From JBGTFE01 sp036403235 (GTDB lineage Bacteria; Acidobacteriota; Blastocatellia; Pyrinomonadales; Pyrinomonadaceae): a stretch of 64,000 nt of DNA. Shown one piece after another: positions 17,109 through 26,833 of the stretch; the stretch's first letter is position 1; each line of letters starts with the position of its first letter. The translations under genes and the position numbers were made by a program. The stretch spans positions 15,752-79,751 of the forward strand of contig DASWRI010000042.1 in the NCBI GenBank assembly GCA_036403235.1, read 5' to 3'. The notes under the pieces are model-generated. The model did no database searches. It saw nothing but the letters and a program-made list of their open reading frames with translations, and was not told where the DNA came from.

Positions 17109-18131
17109 TCAGGTCAATGTTTTTTTGCTGTAACTGTAAATTAATAGACAAATTAAATGCAAAGCTATTATTAAAAATACGAAATCCGTGTAAAATCCTC
17201 TCTTCTCAATCCAAAAAATTAAAAGAAGCAGAAAAAATATCGAAAAAATGCCGTACAGAGCGGTTACGAATTTATGAGAAAACCCCGCAATTATAAGCCT
17301 CTGATAGATATGTTCGCGATGCGCCTGCCAAATTTTTTCACGTTTTAGAAGCCTTTTAAACAGCGTAAAGAGGCTGTCGAAGACAAACAATAAAACCGCG
17401 GAGACGGCAATAACCGGCAGCAGAAACTCCTTTGCATTGCCTTCTTTGAGCGCCAACAGAGGGAGAACCGCAAACGTGTAGCCGAGAAAAGCGCTGCCGA
17501 CGTCGCCCATAAAAATCTTTGCGGGCGACCAGTTGTGTATTAAAAACCCGAGGCTCGAAAACGCTAAAACTCCACCGTAGAAGCCCGTGTGCTCGCTTCC
17601 GAGCAGCATGCCCACGATGAGCCAGCCGATGCCGGCCGTCAGCGCCTGCGTCCCGGCGATGCCGTCTATTCCGTCCATAAAATTGTATGCGTTTATCATC
17701 CATACAATCCAGAAAAACGTTATTATGAGCCCGATTTGGCCGAGATAGAATGCTCCGTAAAAAGGAATATACACCGTCTCCCAAAAGCCTAAGCTCCAGA
17801 CGACGAGAGCCGCCGCCAGACTGTGACATAAAAATCTCCAGACGACCGGGACGGAAAACAAATCGTCGAGCCAGCTTATCAAAACCAATATCAAAGCGCC
17901 CGCAAAATACGACCAGTAAAGATCGATTTGAAAAACAAGACAGTAGATTAAAAATATCGAGAGACAGACGACGTCGATTATCAGACCGCCGCCGCGCGGC
18001 GTCGGCTCCGTGTGCGAGCTTCTTTCATTCGGTATATCGAAAATATTTCGCTTCAAACTCCAACGACGAAATATCTCGACACCGACATAAGTCAGAAAAA
18101 AAGCCGCAATATAGGAAATAATTTTTGTCAT
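17109..18131 (-). CDS. Undecaprenyl-phosphate sugar-1-phosphate transferase (WbpL/WecA family)
   Basis: A 340-residue membrane protein with about ten hydrophobic segments and the family motifs WLDDLFSV (cytoplasmic DD), NAYNFMDGIDGIAG and KIFMGDVGSAFLGY, plus HREHIYQRL, which is typical of the WbpL branch. It should transfer an N-acetylated aminosugar phosphate from its UDP form to undecaprenyl phosphate, the first membrane step for the repeat unit. Its start overlaps the upstream epimerase by 4 nt. It is the last gene of the polysaccharide locus proper. Confidence 0.9.
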   Translation of the reverse strand: MTKIISYIAAFFLTYVGVEIFRRWSLKRNIFDIPNERSSHTEPTPRGGGLIIDVVCLSIFLIYCLVFQIDLYWSYFAGALILVLISWLDDLFSVPVVWRFLCHSLAAALVVWSLGFWETVYIPFYGAFYLGQIGLIITFFWIVWMINAYNFMDGIDGIAGTQALTAGIGWLIVGMLLGSEHTGFYGGVLAFSSLGFLIHNWSPAKIFMGDVGSAFLGYTFAVLPLLALKEGNAKEFLLPVIAVSAVLLFVFDSLFTLFKRLLKREKIWQAHREHIYQRLIIAGFSHKFVTALYGIFSIFFLLLLIFWIEKRGFYTDFVFLIIALHLICLLIYSYSKKTLT

Positions 18132-19108
18132 CTTTGACTTTTATAACTTTCTACCTGTCTCTGAATTGCTTCGGCGACGGGCGTCTCTGCGCGAAACCTA
18201 TATTTAAGAGCTATTTTCTCGCCCGAAAATACATCTTCGGAAAGCCATTTTTCAACTGTCTCGGATAATTTTATGATTCTTTTTAGGCGGAAAAGTTTCT
18301 CATTTGCGGCGAAAGCAATTTTTAGAAGTTTTTCCGGCACATAAATTCCGGGAATTTTTTTATCCAGATGCCTTTCAATTTCAGATACGATTGCCTTCAT
18401 CGAAACGGGCCCGGCCGTAACATTAAAAACTTCCCTCTCCGACGATTTTTTATCTAAAACGCTCTGACAGGCTTTCGCGACGTCAGTTTTATATATCAGA
18501 CTTTTATAATTTTCGCCCTTTCCGAGCCATACGAATCTTTTTTTGTCAATCGCTTTTATCAAACGCGATGTATTGCCCGGGTCGTCTTCGCCGATGACGG
18601 TCGCCAGCCGCAAAATCGTCAGGGGTAGCTTGTGCTCCTCGCAAATCTTTGTCGCTGCCAGCTCTGCTTCAAGCTTGCTTTGAGCGTACAAGCTTTCGGG
18701 TTCGCACCCGGAATCTTCATCGACCACGGCTCTGCCCTTCTGTTTTCCGGCTCGCCCGTAAACCGCCACCGAGCTGATTAAAATCATGTGCTTCGCCGAC
18801 AGCTTTGCCGCCAGCAGCGCGACGTTTTTTGTTCCTTCGACATTAACTTTCCAAAAATCTTCTTTTGAAATTTCGCCGAACTGGTGCGCCAGTCCCGCCG
18901 CGTGAACGACGACGTCTATTTTTTTTAATTCTTCCGGCTTTTTCAAGCTTTCAAAATTAGTTATATCAGCGCGCAGCAAATACTCCGAATTATTCGAGTT
19001 TTTCGATTTAAGACTGTTGAGTCGAAAAACTTCGAATTTTTCCTTTTGAAATTCAGCAACAATTTCGCTTCCGACAAATCCTTCCGCACCCGTCACTAAA
19101 ATTCTCAT
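18128..19108 (-). CDS. NAD-dependent epimerase/reductase (WbpV/WbjF-like)
   Basis: A 326-residue extended short-chain dehydrogenase with GAEGFVGSE near the N-terminus (Rossmann loop), SSVAVYG and the catalytic Y-A-Q-S-K. In Pseudomonas O-antigen loci such a gene sits directly before wbpL and acts on UDP-4-keto- or UDP-N-acetylaminosugars. The order here is the same, so it probably makes the sugar used by the initiating transferase; the exact reaction cannot be read from sequence. Confidence 0.85.
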   Translation of the reverse strand: MRILVTGAEGFVGSEIVAEFQKEKFEVFRLNSLKSKNSNNSEYLLRADITNFESLKKPEELKKIDVVVHAAGLAHQFGEISKEDFWKVNVEGTKNVALLAAKLSAKHMILISSVAVYGRAGKQKGRAVVDEDSGCEPESLYAQSKLEAELAATKICEEHKLPLTILRLATVIGEDDPGNTSRLIKAIDKKRFVWLGKGENYKSLIYKTDVAKACQSVLDKKSSEREVFNVTAGPVSMKAIVSEIERHLDKKIPGIYVPEKLLKIAFAANEKLFRLKRIIKLSETVEKWLSEDVFSGEKIALKYRFRAETPVAEAIQRQVESYKSQR

Positions 19109-19147
19109 AAAATCAATCCGGAAATAAAAACGTTATCGGACGCAAAG

Positions 19148-20437
19148 CTATTTCAAAGCCTTTTTATAAAGCGAAACCGCCGTTTCCGACGAATATTTGG
19201 CAAGCGCCGCCGCGCGCGCCGATTTCTGCATTTCGGGAATTTTCTCTCTCTCCTGGTAAATTTTATAAAAAGTCTGCAAAAGCTTCTCCGGTTCGTTCGG
19301 CGGAACAATCCAGCCGGCGCAATCCTCTGTGACGACTATCGCCGCTTCCGAGCCTTCTTCGGCGAGCGCCAGAATCGGCTTGCCGACGGCTAAAATGTTA
19401 TAAGTCCGGCTCGGCATCGAGACGCCCCACATTTTTTTGACGAGCGAGACAATCGCGACGTCGCACGCATTCAGAAAAATATTTTGTTCGCTTCGAGGTC
19501 TCGGCGCAAGCATCGTGACGTTGGTTAGATTTTTTTCTTCAACTTCGTTTTCGAGCCATTTTCTTTTGACGCCCGCGCCGAGAAATATAAAATGAAATCT
19601 TTCGTCCGATTTTAATTTTTCGGCGCACCAGGCGATGCTTTCCAAATCGTTCGGATGGCCCAAATTGCCCGCGTATAAAAAGACAAACTTTTCTTCTAAA
19701 CCGAGTGCGTGCAGCAATTCGTTTTCCGAGCGCGGCGCCGGGCCGACCTGTTCGAGCTCCGCCCAGTTCGGGATATATTCAATCGGAATATCGAGCCCGT
19801 ATGTTTTTTTCTCGACCAGCTTCCGCATATCGCGACCGACGACGATGATTTTGCTCGCGTATTTGTAAAGCCAACGGTTAAAAAAATCTATAGTTTTTAC
19901 CAAAAAGGAATTTTCCTGCGTTTTGCCGACGGCGACTAAAATTTCCGGATAATTGTCGTGAATTAATAAAACATAGCTTCCGCCGCGCAGAAGCGATGCG
20001 AGAGCCGTTATAAACGGCAGGCTCGGCGGCGTCGTGACAACCATAATTTTGTCGCCTTTCCGAAAATTAAAGAGAGATTTCCAAAAAACCGAAAAACTCA
20101 ATGAGAGCATATTGATTAAACGAAAAAGAATGACGTTTTTGTCGAGCGTCGTTCCAAAAGCGCGGAAAATCTCCACCCGTTCGTGGACTTCCCTTTTTGG
20201 CGCGCGGATGCCGCGTCCCGAGTAATTTGGCTGACCGCATAAAACTTTGACGTTAAAGTCTCCGGCCAAACCTTCGGCGGCTCGTGTCAGATAATAGCCG
20301 GTCGAAGTTTCCTCGGGATAATAAAGCTCCGTGACAATCCAGAGCGTCTGTTTTGAAATCTGTTTTTTCTCGTTCGCCGCTTCAGCTGTAGATTCAAAAC
20401 TTTTATCCGCGGATTTGAAGAGTTGCTCACTGTTCAC
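19148..20437 (-). CDS. Glycosyltransferase family 4 (WbuB/WbjE-like)
   Basis: A 429-residue GT-B glycosyltransferase: the N-terminal half carries ELYYPEETSTGYYLTRAAEGL, the C-terminal half FLYAGNLGHPNDLE and the nucleotide-sugar-binding SMPSRTYNILAVGKPILA. E. coli WbuB is an L-FucNAc transferase, and this gene follows the three UDP-L-FucNAc enzymes, so L-FucNAc transfer is the best guess. The start codon is GTG. It lies 15 nt after the epimerase gene. Confidence 0.85.
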   Translation of the reverse strand: MNSEQLFKSADKSFESTAEAANEKKQISKQTLWIVTELYYPEETSTGYYLTRAAEGLAGDFNVKVLCGQPNYSGRGIRAPKREVHERVEIFRAFGTTLDKNVILFRLINMLSLSFSVFWKSLFNFRKGDKIMVVTTPPSLPFITALASLLRGGSYVLLIHDNYPEILVAVGKTQENSFLVKTIDFFNRWLYKYASKIIVVGRDMRKLVEKKTYGLDIPIEYIPNWAELEQVGPAPRSENELLHALGLEEKFVFLYAGNLGHPNDLESIAWCAEKLKSDERFHFIFLGAGVKRKWLENEVEEKNLTNVTMLAPRPRSEQNIFLNACDVAIVSLVKKMWGVSMPSRTYNILAVGKPILALAEEGSEAAIVVTEDCAGWIVPPNEPEKLLQTFYKIYQEREKIPEMQKSARAAALAKYSSETAVSLYKKALK

Positions 20438-20452
20438 TTTTTTGGCGCTCGC

Positions 20453-21553
20453 TTATGAAATGTGTTTTTTGACGCTCGAATATCCGAGAATGATTTTGCT
20501 GACGATTTGCGAAACGTTCTGCGAAAGATATTCTTTCGGCGCGTTCCAGGTCGCCGGCTGTGCGAGCGCGAGCTCGGTCGCTCGCAAAATCGATTCGGTT
20601 TCCGCGCCGCTCAAAATATTGCTTCCGCATTCGATGGTTTCAGGCCGCTCGGTGACATCGCGCAAAGTTACGTTCGGAATATTAAAAATCGCGCATTCTT
20701 CCTGAACCGTTCCGCTGTCGGTTAAAACGGCCAGCGCATTTTTTTCGAGCTTTACAAAATCGAAAAACCCGAGCGGCTCGAGCAGTTTTATTTTATCGTT
20801 TGCGATTTCGACGCTGAATTTTTCCAGTTTTTCGGCTGTCCGCGGATGAACGCTGACCAGCATCTTTTTGTCGAACTTTTCGACAATTCGCGAAAAACCC
20901 CGAAAAATACTTTTCAGACGCTCTTCTAAATCGACATTTTCGGCGCGATGAAGCGTAACCAGAAAATATTCGAAAGGCATTACGCCGAATTTTTCCAGCG
21001 AATCGCTGCTTTCGATTTTCGGTTCGAAAGCGTCCAGCACTTCCTTGATAGGATTTCCAGTTACGTATATTCTTTCGCGCTCGATTCCTTCATTGACCAG
21101 ATTTTCCTTGCTTCTTTCCGTATAGGGCAGCAGATACGTGCTCGAATGGTCGATGATTCGGCGGTTAACTTCTTCGGGAACGCGATTGTCGTAGCATCGA
21201 TTTCCGGCCTCCATGTGGTACACCGGAATTCCCCTGCGCGCGGCGATTATCGCCGAAAGTGCGCTGTTCGTATCGCCTAGAATCAAAATCCGGTCGGGCT
21301 TGTACTGCTCCAGAACTTCGTCGGTTTTTGATAAAATCTGCCCGACCTGGTCGCCGAAGCTTTTCGCGACAATCCCGAAGTGTACATCGGGCGTGCGCAC
21401 TTCCAAATCTTTTATAAAAATATCGCTAAGGCTCTCGTGATAATTTTGCCCGGTGTGAACAGTGACATGTTCGGCGTGCTGGTCGAGTATCTTCATCACC
21501 AGGCTCAACCTTATAATCTCCGGTCGCGTTCCGAAAACGGTCATTATTTTCAT
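20453..21553 (-). CDS. UDP-N-acetylglucosamine 2-epimerase family (FnlC/CapG/WbjD-like)
   Basis: A 366-residue non-hydrolysing epimerase of the WecB family: FGTRPEIIRLSLVMK at the N-terminus, HTGQNY, LGDTNSALSAI, HMEAGNR and LTDSGTVQEECA. Beside a CapE-like dehydratase and an RmlD-like reductase it most likely performs the C2 epimerisation that completes UDP-L-FucNAc; WecB proper (UDP-ManNAc) is the alternative. The NRCYDNRVPEEVNRRIIDH stretch matches the family. Confidence 0.9.
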   Translation of the reverse strand: MKIMTVFGTRPEIIRLSLVMKILDQHAEHVTVHTGQNYHESLSDIFIKDLEVRTPDVHFGIVAKSFGDQVGQILSKTDEVLEQYKPDRILILGDTNSALSAIIAARRGIPVYHMEAGNRCYDNRVPEEVNRRIIDHSSTYLLPYTERSKENLVNEGIERERIYVTGNPIKEVLDAFEPKIESSDSLEKFGVMPFEYFLVTLHRAENVDLEERLKSIFRGFSRIVEKFDKKMLVSVHPRTAEKLEKFSVEIANDKIKLLEPLGFFDFVKLEKNALAVLTDSGTVQEECAIFNIPNVTLRDVTERPETIECGSNILSGAETESILRATELALAQPATWNAPKEYLSQNVSQIVSKIILGYSSVKKHIS

Positions 21554-21572
21554 ATATTTTTTCTAAAAAACT

Positions 21573-22625
21573 TTAATTTCCGGCAGTGATAAATCTTGAA
21601 ATCTCCTCGCTCGCCGCGCCCAGAAGAACTTTTAGCTCCTCTACGGAGATATTATTATCCTTTGAAGAATACTCGCCTTCGAGCGCGGGCGTGAATTCTT
21701 CCAACTCACGCAGCTCGGGCAAAACCGGCATGATAACGTAATAGCCGTCGCGCTCGACGGTTCGGAAACATTCTTCTTCGGAAACCATTATCTCGTGAAC
21801 TTTTTCGCCCGGCCTGATTCCCGTATAAACAATCTGCAAATCCTTTTCACCCATCAAAGATTTTGCCACATCTGTAATTTTCGCCGCCGGAACTTTGGGT
21901 ATAAAGGTCTCGCCGCGCTTGCCTTTCGAAATCGCCGCAAAAACCGTATCCACCGCTCTGTCAAGACTTAAAAGAAATCTCGTCATTTCGGGTAAAGTTA
22001 TCGTTATCGGTTTATTCTGTCGAATCTGCTCGACAAAAAGCGGAACGATCGAGCCGCGCGATGCAATCACATTTCCGTATCTGACGCACGTAAGGCTCGT
22101 CTTCGGGCAATCGCGATTGGCTTCAATCAAAACTCTCTCCTGGAGAGCTTTGGTCATGCCCATAACGTTAATCGGTTTGCAGGCTTTATCGGTCGAAATG
22201 CCGACGACATTTTCCACCGGCAGATTGTTTTCACGAATCGCTCTGGCGACGTTCTGCGCGCCGAAGATGTTTGTCAAAACCGCTTCGAAAGGAAAATACT
22301 CGCACGAAGGAACTTGTTTTAACGCCGCGGCATGAAAGACGACGTCCACTTCCCGCATCGCCGCCAGAAGCGCCGAGTAATCTCTGACATCGCCGATTCT
22401 GAAATTAAGCAAATCCTGCGAATTTTGATAAATCACGTCGTCCGTCGCCGCCTTTCGATGCAGATAGTCGAGCCGCATATAATGCTGTTTGGCCTCGTCG
22501 CGCGAAAAAACCGTTATCTGAGCAGGCTTGCCCATTTCTCCCGTCAAAATACGACGCACGAGCGTCTGCCCGAGCGAGCCCGTTCCGCCGGTGACAAGAA
22601 TTCTTTTTCCGTCTAATTTACTCAT
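21573..22625 (-). CDS. UDP-GlcNAc 4,6-dehydratase/5-epimerase (FnlA/CapE/WbjB-like)
   Basis: A 350-residue short-chain dehydrogenase: VTGGTGSLGQTLV near the N-terminus, AAALKQVPSCEYFPFEAVLTN and a catalytic M-x-x-x-K in MGMTKALQ, which CapE-type enzymes have in place of Y-x-x-x-K. It should convert UDP-GlcNAc to the 4-keto-6-deoxy L-sugar intermediates of UDP-L-FucNAc. ATG 22625 is chosen because it overlaps the upstream stop as ATGA and has GGAGAA ahead; an in-frame ATG at 22634 would use that same SD region as codons. Confidence 0.92.
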   Translation of the reverse strand: MSKLDGKRILVTGGTGSLGQTLVRRILTGEMGKPAQITVFSRDEAKQHYMRLDYLHRKAATDDVIYQNSQDLLNFRIGDVRDYSALLAAMREVDVVFHAAALKQVPSCEYFPFEAVLTNIFGAQNVARAIRENNLPVENVVGISTDKACKPINVMGMTKALQERVLIEANRDCPKTSLTCVRYGNVIASRGSIVPLFVEQIRQNKPITITLPEMTRFLLSLDRAVDTVFAAISKGKRGETFIPKVPAAKITDVAKSLMGEKDLQIVYTGIRPGEKVHEIMVSEEECFRTVERDGYYVIMPVLPELRELEEFTPALEGEYSSKDNNISVEELKVLLGAASEEISRFITAGN

Positions 22626-23500
22626 TTTCTCCATTTATCATACGGCGTCGAATCGCGCGCCATAATATCTATCATCTCTTTCCAGCTTTGCGGCTTAAAT
22701 CCGGTCGATTCCCGGAATTTTGTTGAATCAAGACTTCTGTCGATTTTAAACTCTTCTGACGGCTCGATTTCAATTTCTATCCGATATGCTTTTTTTATCA
22801 GTTCAAGCAAATCGAATTTGTTTATCGGCTCGCTCGATATGTGATATAAACCGTTCAAATTTTGATGTTTTATTATCAAATCCTCTAAAATTTCCGCCAG
22901 AACTATTGTCGGAAATCCTGAAAACACAGCTTTTTTAAAGCCTTTTATTTTCTTACCGGCATTGCTTAAAAACCATTCGACGAGACTATGACTGGTACTG
23001 ATTTCTCTGCCGACAATCGATGTCCTGACGGTCAGACAATTTTTATCCGTAACTTCCCCGAGGTTTTTACTTTTGCCGTATAAATCAAACGCATCGGGTA
23101 CATCCAGTTCATTATAATTCCCCTTTTCTCCGCTAAAAACACAGTCTGTGCTGATGCAAATCAGGCGGGCATCAAATTCCGCCGCCAACTCGGACAATCT
23201 ATGCGGAAAAATCGAATTAATCGTTAAAGTTTTAATTATATTTTTGGCTGTCGGAAGCTGTTTGATTATGCCAATCGCATTGACAATCACGTTTGGCTTT
23301 ATATCTTTAATTATTTCGCTGATTTTTTCGAAGTCTTCCGCTTCGATTTTTTCAAATATTCGCTCTTTTTCAAAAATCCCCAGCCGTTCATAGTCGGAAA
23401 AATCACCTCTAAGCGTCGCCCAAAGCTCAAACTTATCCTTCCAGACTTGAACCAATTTGTGCCCGAGCATTCCACTCCCGCCAAGAACTAAAATTTTCAT
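22622..23500 (-). CDS. RmlD/CapF/WbjC-like sugar reductase
   Basis: A 292-residue RmlD-superfamily reductase with GGSGMLGHKL, NVIVNAIG, ISTDCVFSG and the catalytic Y-G-K-S-K. In the UDP-L-FucNAc pathway this position is taken by FnlB/CapF/WbjC. CapF carries an extra C-terminal cupin domain that this protein lacks by length, so it is RmlD-like in architecture. It overlaps the next gene by 4 nt, and 79 nt separate it from the glycosyltransferase gene upstream. Confidence 0.85.
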   Translation of the reverse strand: MKILVLGGSGMLGHKLVQVWKDKFELWATLRGDFSDYERLGIFEKERIFEKIEAEDFEKISEIIKDIKPNVIVNAIGIIKQLPTAKNIIKTLTINSIFPHRLSELAAEFDARLICISTDCVFSGEKGNYNELDVPDAFDLYGKSKNLGEVTDKNCLTVRTSIVGREISTSHSLVEWFLSNAGKKIKGFKKAVFSGFPTIVLAEILEDLIIKHQNLNGLYHISSEPINKFDLLELIKKAYRIEIEIEPSEEFKIDRSLDSTKFRESTGFKPQSWKEMIDIMARDSTPYDKWRK

Positions 23501-23579
23501 ATCAATAGTATTAAAGTAAATTCTAAAAGTCTGCGCTCAGACAATTAAAGTTTTAATTTATGCGCAAAACGCTTTATAT

Positions 23580-24782
23580 TCAATACTTGCTTGCTAAACT
23601 TAAAGCGAAAGTCGAGCTATCACTTAAAATCTTTAAAGTACTTTCTTCGATTTCAGGATTTTGAAGCCAATCGTCAGCGAATTGCCTTGCCGTAATTGAG
23701 TAATTTGAATAAGTTGAGGCGTCCATGTTAATGCAATGGTTTATTGTTTTTATCCATTCTTCCTTATTTTCAAGAGACAAATCCCAGCCGATTTTATCAT
23801 TCTCCAAATTCAACCATGGAGTTCTATCGCTTATAATTAGAGGACATCCTGCGGCCAGCGCTTCAAGAAATACATATCCGAAATTTTCTCCGAGTGTCGG
23901 CAGAATAAAAAAATGGTATTTAAATAACGTTTCAGCAACTTTCTCGTAGGAAATCCCTCCTTTTGACTCAACTTTGATATTTGACGGCAGTTTTTCAATT
24001 ATCGTCTGACATTCCGCCCAGTAAGCTTCATCCTCCAGAGGACCATAAACATCTATGGTTAAATTGCCCTCTATTTCCGAAATAAACTCGAGAAGCCATT
24101 TGAAGTTTTTCTTTCGCATAAAACGCGAAAGAAAAATCATACGTGCTTCACCAATTTTTTTTTTCAATTTTAAGTCCTGCATGTAATTATCAAAAATTGT
24201 CCGCGGCGGCAAATCCGGTGCGATATAGATTTCCCCGGTTTTACCTTTTATTCTTTCAATTTCCGCTTTTTCGAGTTCATTGGAAGCCTTCCAAATAATG
24301 TCTTTGTAAAGCCTTGAGAGTTTTGAAAACCCGATAAAAAGTCTCTTTTTACCCGCTTTTAACTGCAAAGCGCCATCGGAAAGCTCGCCGCATGGAGCAA
24401 GCACAATATTTATTCTGGGAATCAGACGTAATTTACGCAGTTGTAATACAAAAATTGTCAGAGTCGCAAAATAACTGTTGACGTATATCGAATCCGGTTT
24501 AACCTGTAAAACAAGTTCGCGTAATTTCGAGATTTTAACGTTATCCTTTGACAAATAAAAGACTTTTGCGCCTCTTAACTCGTTCCATTCATTTATATCT
24601 ACCGTCTCATATTGTCGTCTGTCCCGAGTTTTATCATGGTCTCTCGTCACAATCCGAAAATCGAACTTGTCCTTCAAGCGGTCAACCATATTGACGATTG
24701 CTCTCATTCCTCCACCGCTTTTATAGCCCGGAAGATAATAATCGCATAAAACAAGTATGATAGGTTTACGGTTTTGTTCCAT
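23580..24782 (-). CDS. Glycosyltransferase family 4
   Basis: A 400-residue GT-B glycosyltransferase. Seen are LCDYYLPGYKSGGGMRAIVNMV at the N-terminus, FLSRFMRKKNFKWLLEF and the C-terminal HFFILPTLGENFGYVFLEALAAGCPLI with the conserved glutamates that bind the sugar nucleotide. It presumably adds one sugar of the repeat unit at the cytoplasmic face. Donor and acceptor cannot be inferred. Followed after 79 nt by the L-FucNAc genes. Confidence 0.88.
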   Translation of the reverse strand: MEQNRKPIILVLCDYYLPGYKSGGGMRAIVNMVDRLKDKFDFRIVTRDHDKTRDRRQYETVDINEWNELRGAKVFYLSKDNVKISKLRELVLQVKPDSIYVNSYFATLTIFVLQLRKLRLIPRINIVLAPCGELSDGALQLKAGKKRLFIGFSKLSRLYKDIIWKASNELEKAEIERIKGKTGEIYIAPDLPPRTIFDNYMQDLKLKKKIGEARMIFLSRFMRKKNFKWLLEFISEIEGNLTIDVYGPLEDEAYWAECQTIIEKLPSNIKVESKGGISYEKVAETLFKYHFFILPTLGENFGYVFLEALAAGCPLIISDRTPWLNLENDKIGWDLSLENKEEWIKTINHCINMDASTYSNYSITARQFADDWLQNPEIEESTLKILSDSSTFALSLASKY

Positions 24783-24794
24783 TAAAAAATTAAA

Positions 24795-25802
24795 TTAGCT
24801 TGCTTTATTTGCTTTAGAAACTTCTTTATACAAATTTTCATATAAACCGGCGATTTTTCGAGATTTGAATCTGTTTATATTGCGGATTCCCTTCTCGATT
24901 ATTTCTTCTCTGTATTTTTCGTCGTTAACAATTTTCAAAATTCCTTCTCTAATATTTAAGAAGTCACTTGGATTCACCAGAAAGGCCGCGTCTCCCGAAA
25001 CTTCTCTTAAAGGACTTATATTGCTGGTTACAACGGGCGTACGCATTGCCTGAGCTTCGATTATCGGCAGTCCGAATCCTTCAAACGTTGAACAAAAAGC
25101 TAGTATATCGGCTTTTTCGTATTCAATTTTTATTTCAGAATCATTTAAGTTAAACGCATTTTGATAATCAATCTGATTTTTTTTTAACTCTTCAATCAAA
25201 TCAGCTTCAAGTTTTCCGATAATTTTAAGACGACAATTTAAGCCTTGCAAAGCTTTTATTAAATTTTTCAAATTTTTATTCGGTGAAGTTCCGATTTGCA
25301 AAATTGTCGGGCATTTCCGATTAAATGTTTTTTTGGCCTCTGAAAAGAATATCTCCTGAAGAGGATTTTCGATTACTCTGATTTTTTCTTCGCTGCAATT
25401 AGTGTAATTGATAATTTCTCTTTTTGTCGCCTCAGAAATCGCCGTTATATATTTCAGGCGTTTGACAGGCATATCAAGCAATAATTTTTTTAAAACGATT
25501 CGTCTTAAACCCTTTCGCGTGTTTAAAAATCCCAGGTCATGGACAGTCAGAACTGTCTTTTCCTTTGGTAAAACGAGCGCTATATAGTGAACGTGGCCGG
25601 TAATATGATAAATATCCGCGGTTTGCGCACGAAACATGAGTAAATTCTTAAAAACTCCGGTTAGCTGATTACCAAAAGCCAATTGTTGAAAAGAGCTCTC
25701 AAACTTTTCTTTTGAAAGAGCTTGCGCGATTTGACGAAAAACTTTCTCGATACTTACAAATTCCCAAAACTTTCTCTCTATAAAAAGAATTTTTGTTTTC
25801 AT
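24795..25802 (-). CDS. Glycosyltransferase family 4
   Basis: A 335-residue GT-B glycosyltransferase with TVHDLGFL, ILQIGTSPNKNLKNLIKAL and FCSTFEGFGLPIIEAQAMRTPVV, the family's C-terminal sugar-nucleotide site. Its local base composition is more AT-rich than the enzymes on either side, a frequent trait of glycosyltransferase genes in polysaccharide loci. It ends 12 nt before the next glycosyltransferase gene. Confidence 0.88.
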   Translation of the reverse strand: MKTKILFIERKFWEFVSIEKVFRQIAQALSKEKFESSFQQLAFGNQLTGVFKNLLMFRAQTADIYHITGHVHYIALVLPKEKTVLTVHDLGFLNTRKGLRRIVLKKLLLDMPVKRLKYITAISEATKREIINYTNCSEEKIRVIENPLQEIFFSEAKKTFNRKCPTILQIGTSPNKNLKNLIKALQGLNCRLKIIGKLEADLIEELKKNQIDYQNAFNLNDSEIKIEYEKADILAFCSTFEGFGLPIIEAQAMRTPVVTSNISPLREVSGDAAFLVNPSDFLNIREGILKIVNDEKYREEIIEKGIRNINRFKSRKIAGLYENLYKEVSKANKAS

Positions 25803-25825
25803 GAAGCTCTGTGTAAAGCCGAACT

Positions 25826-26806
25826 TTATAATTCCTGATTTTTTATTTCGCTCTGCAACATTTCGAGCGATATAGCTGTAGTCCCGATTTGCTGAACGAC
25901 CAGACCGGCCGATAAATTGGCAAATTTTGCGGCATCCAAATAATCGGCTCCAGCAGCGACGGCAACGCCAAAACCTGCAATAACAGTATCGCCGGCCCCC
26001 GTCACATCGTAAACGTTTCTCGCCGATGCTTCCAGGTGAAAAGTTTCTCCGCCTTTCTGTAAAAGAGTCAAACCTTTCTCTCCCTTTGTTATCAAAAGAG
26101 CTTCCAAAGATAAATCTTCCAAAAGTTTTTTCCCGGCTTTATTGACTAAATCATTACCGTTTTCATCAAATCCGGTGGCTTCAGCCGCTTCTCTTCTGTT
26201 GGGCGTCAGAATTGTCGCACCTTTGTATTTTGAAAAATCCTTTCCTTTCGGGTCAACCAAAATTAATTTATTTTTTTCTTTCGCTGACTTTATCAGACGC
26301 GTCAGCAAATTTTGTGTTAGAAGTCCTTTTGCGTAATCGGAAATGATGACTATCGAGGCCGCTTCAAGAAAACCTTCCAGTTTTTCAAAAACAGTTTCGG
26401 CTTCGCTTTCGGTAATTGGATTTGTAGTTTCCTGGTCGAACCTGACAACATGTTGATTGTGCGCGACAAGGCGCGTTTTGATGGTTGTTCGACGCGTTTC
26501 CGAAGGAACTAAAAAATTTGCTGAGATATTAGATTTTTCCAGAATGCCCGCTAAAGCATCGGCTTCCGAATCTCTTCCGGTAATGCCGACTAAAATCGGT
26601 TCTGCGCCAAGTCCCGCGACGTTGGCCGCGACGTTGGCTGCGCCGCCGAGGACGACACTGGTTTTATTGATATTGACAATCGGAACGGGTGCTTCGGGCG
26701 AAATTCGGTTGACACTTCCCCACAAATATCGGTCGAGCATAACGTCTCCGACTATTAAAATTTTTAGATTTGAAAAATTTTCGGTAAATGTCTTTTTGCC
26801 GGTCAA
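25826..26806 (-). CDS. hldA: D-glycero-beta-D-manno-heptose-7-phosphate kinase
   Basis: A 326-residue PfkB-family kinase equal to the N-terminal half of HldE: LKILIVGDVMLDRYLWG, RISPEAPVPIV, VLGGAANVAANVAGLGAEP and the catalytic VTGAGDTVIAGF. It phosphorylates heptose-7-phosphate at O1 for ADP-heptose. The start is TTG at 26806; an upstream in-frame TGA excludes a longer form. It follows the adenylyltransferase-GmhA fusion by 27 nt, so three heptose steps are encoded in two genes. Confidence 0.93.
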   Translation of the reverse strand: MTGKKTFTENFSNLKILIVGDVMLDRYLWGSVNRISPEAPVPIVNINKTSVVLGGAANVAANVAGLGAEPILVGITGRDSEADALAGILEKSNISANFLVPSETRRTTIKTRLVAHNQHVVRFDQETTNPITESEAETVFEKLEGFLEAASIVIISDYAKGLLTQNLLTRLIKSAKEKNKLILVDPKGKDFSKYKGATILTPNRREAAEATGFDENGNDLVNKAGKKLLEDLSLEALLITKGEKGLTLLQKGGETFHLEASARNVYDVTGAGDTVIAGFGVAVAAGADYLDAAKFANLSAGLVVQQIGTTAISLEMLQSEIKNQEL

Positions 26807-26833
26807 AATTCACTTTAAAGCATCTGAAAAAAT

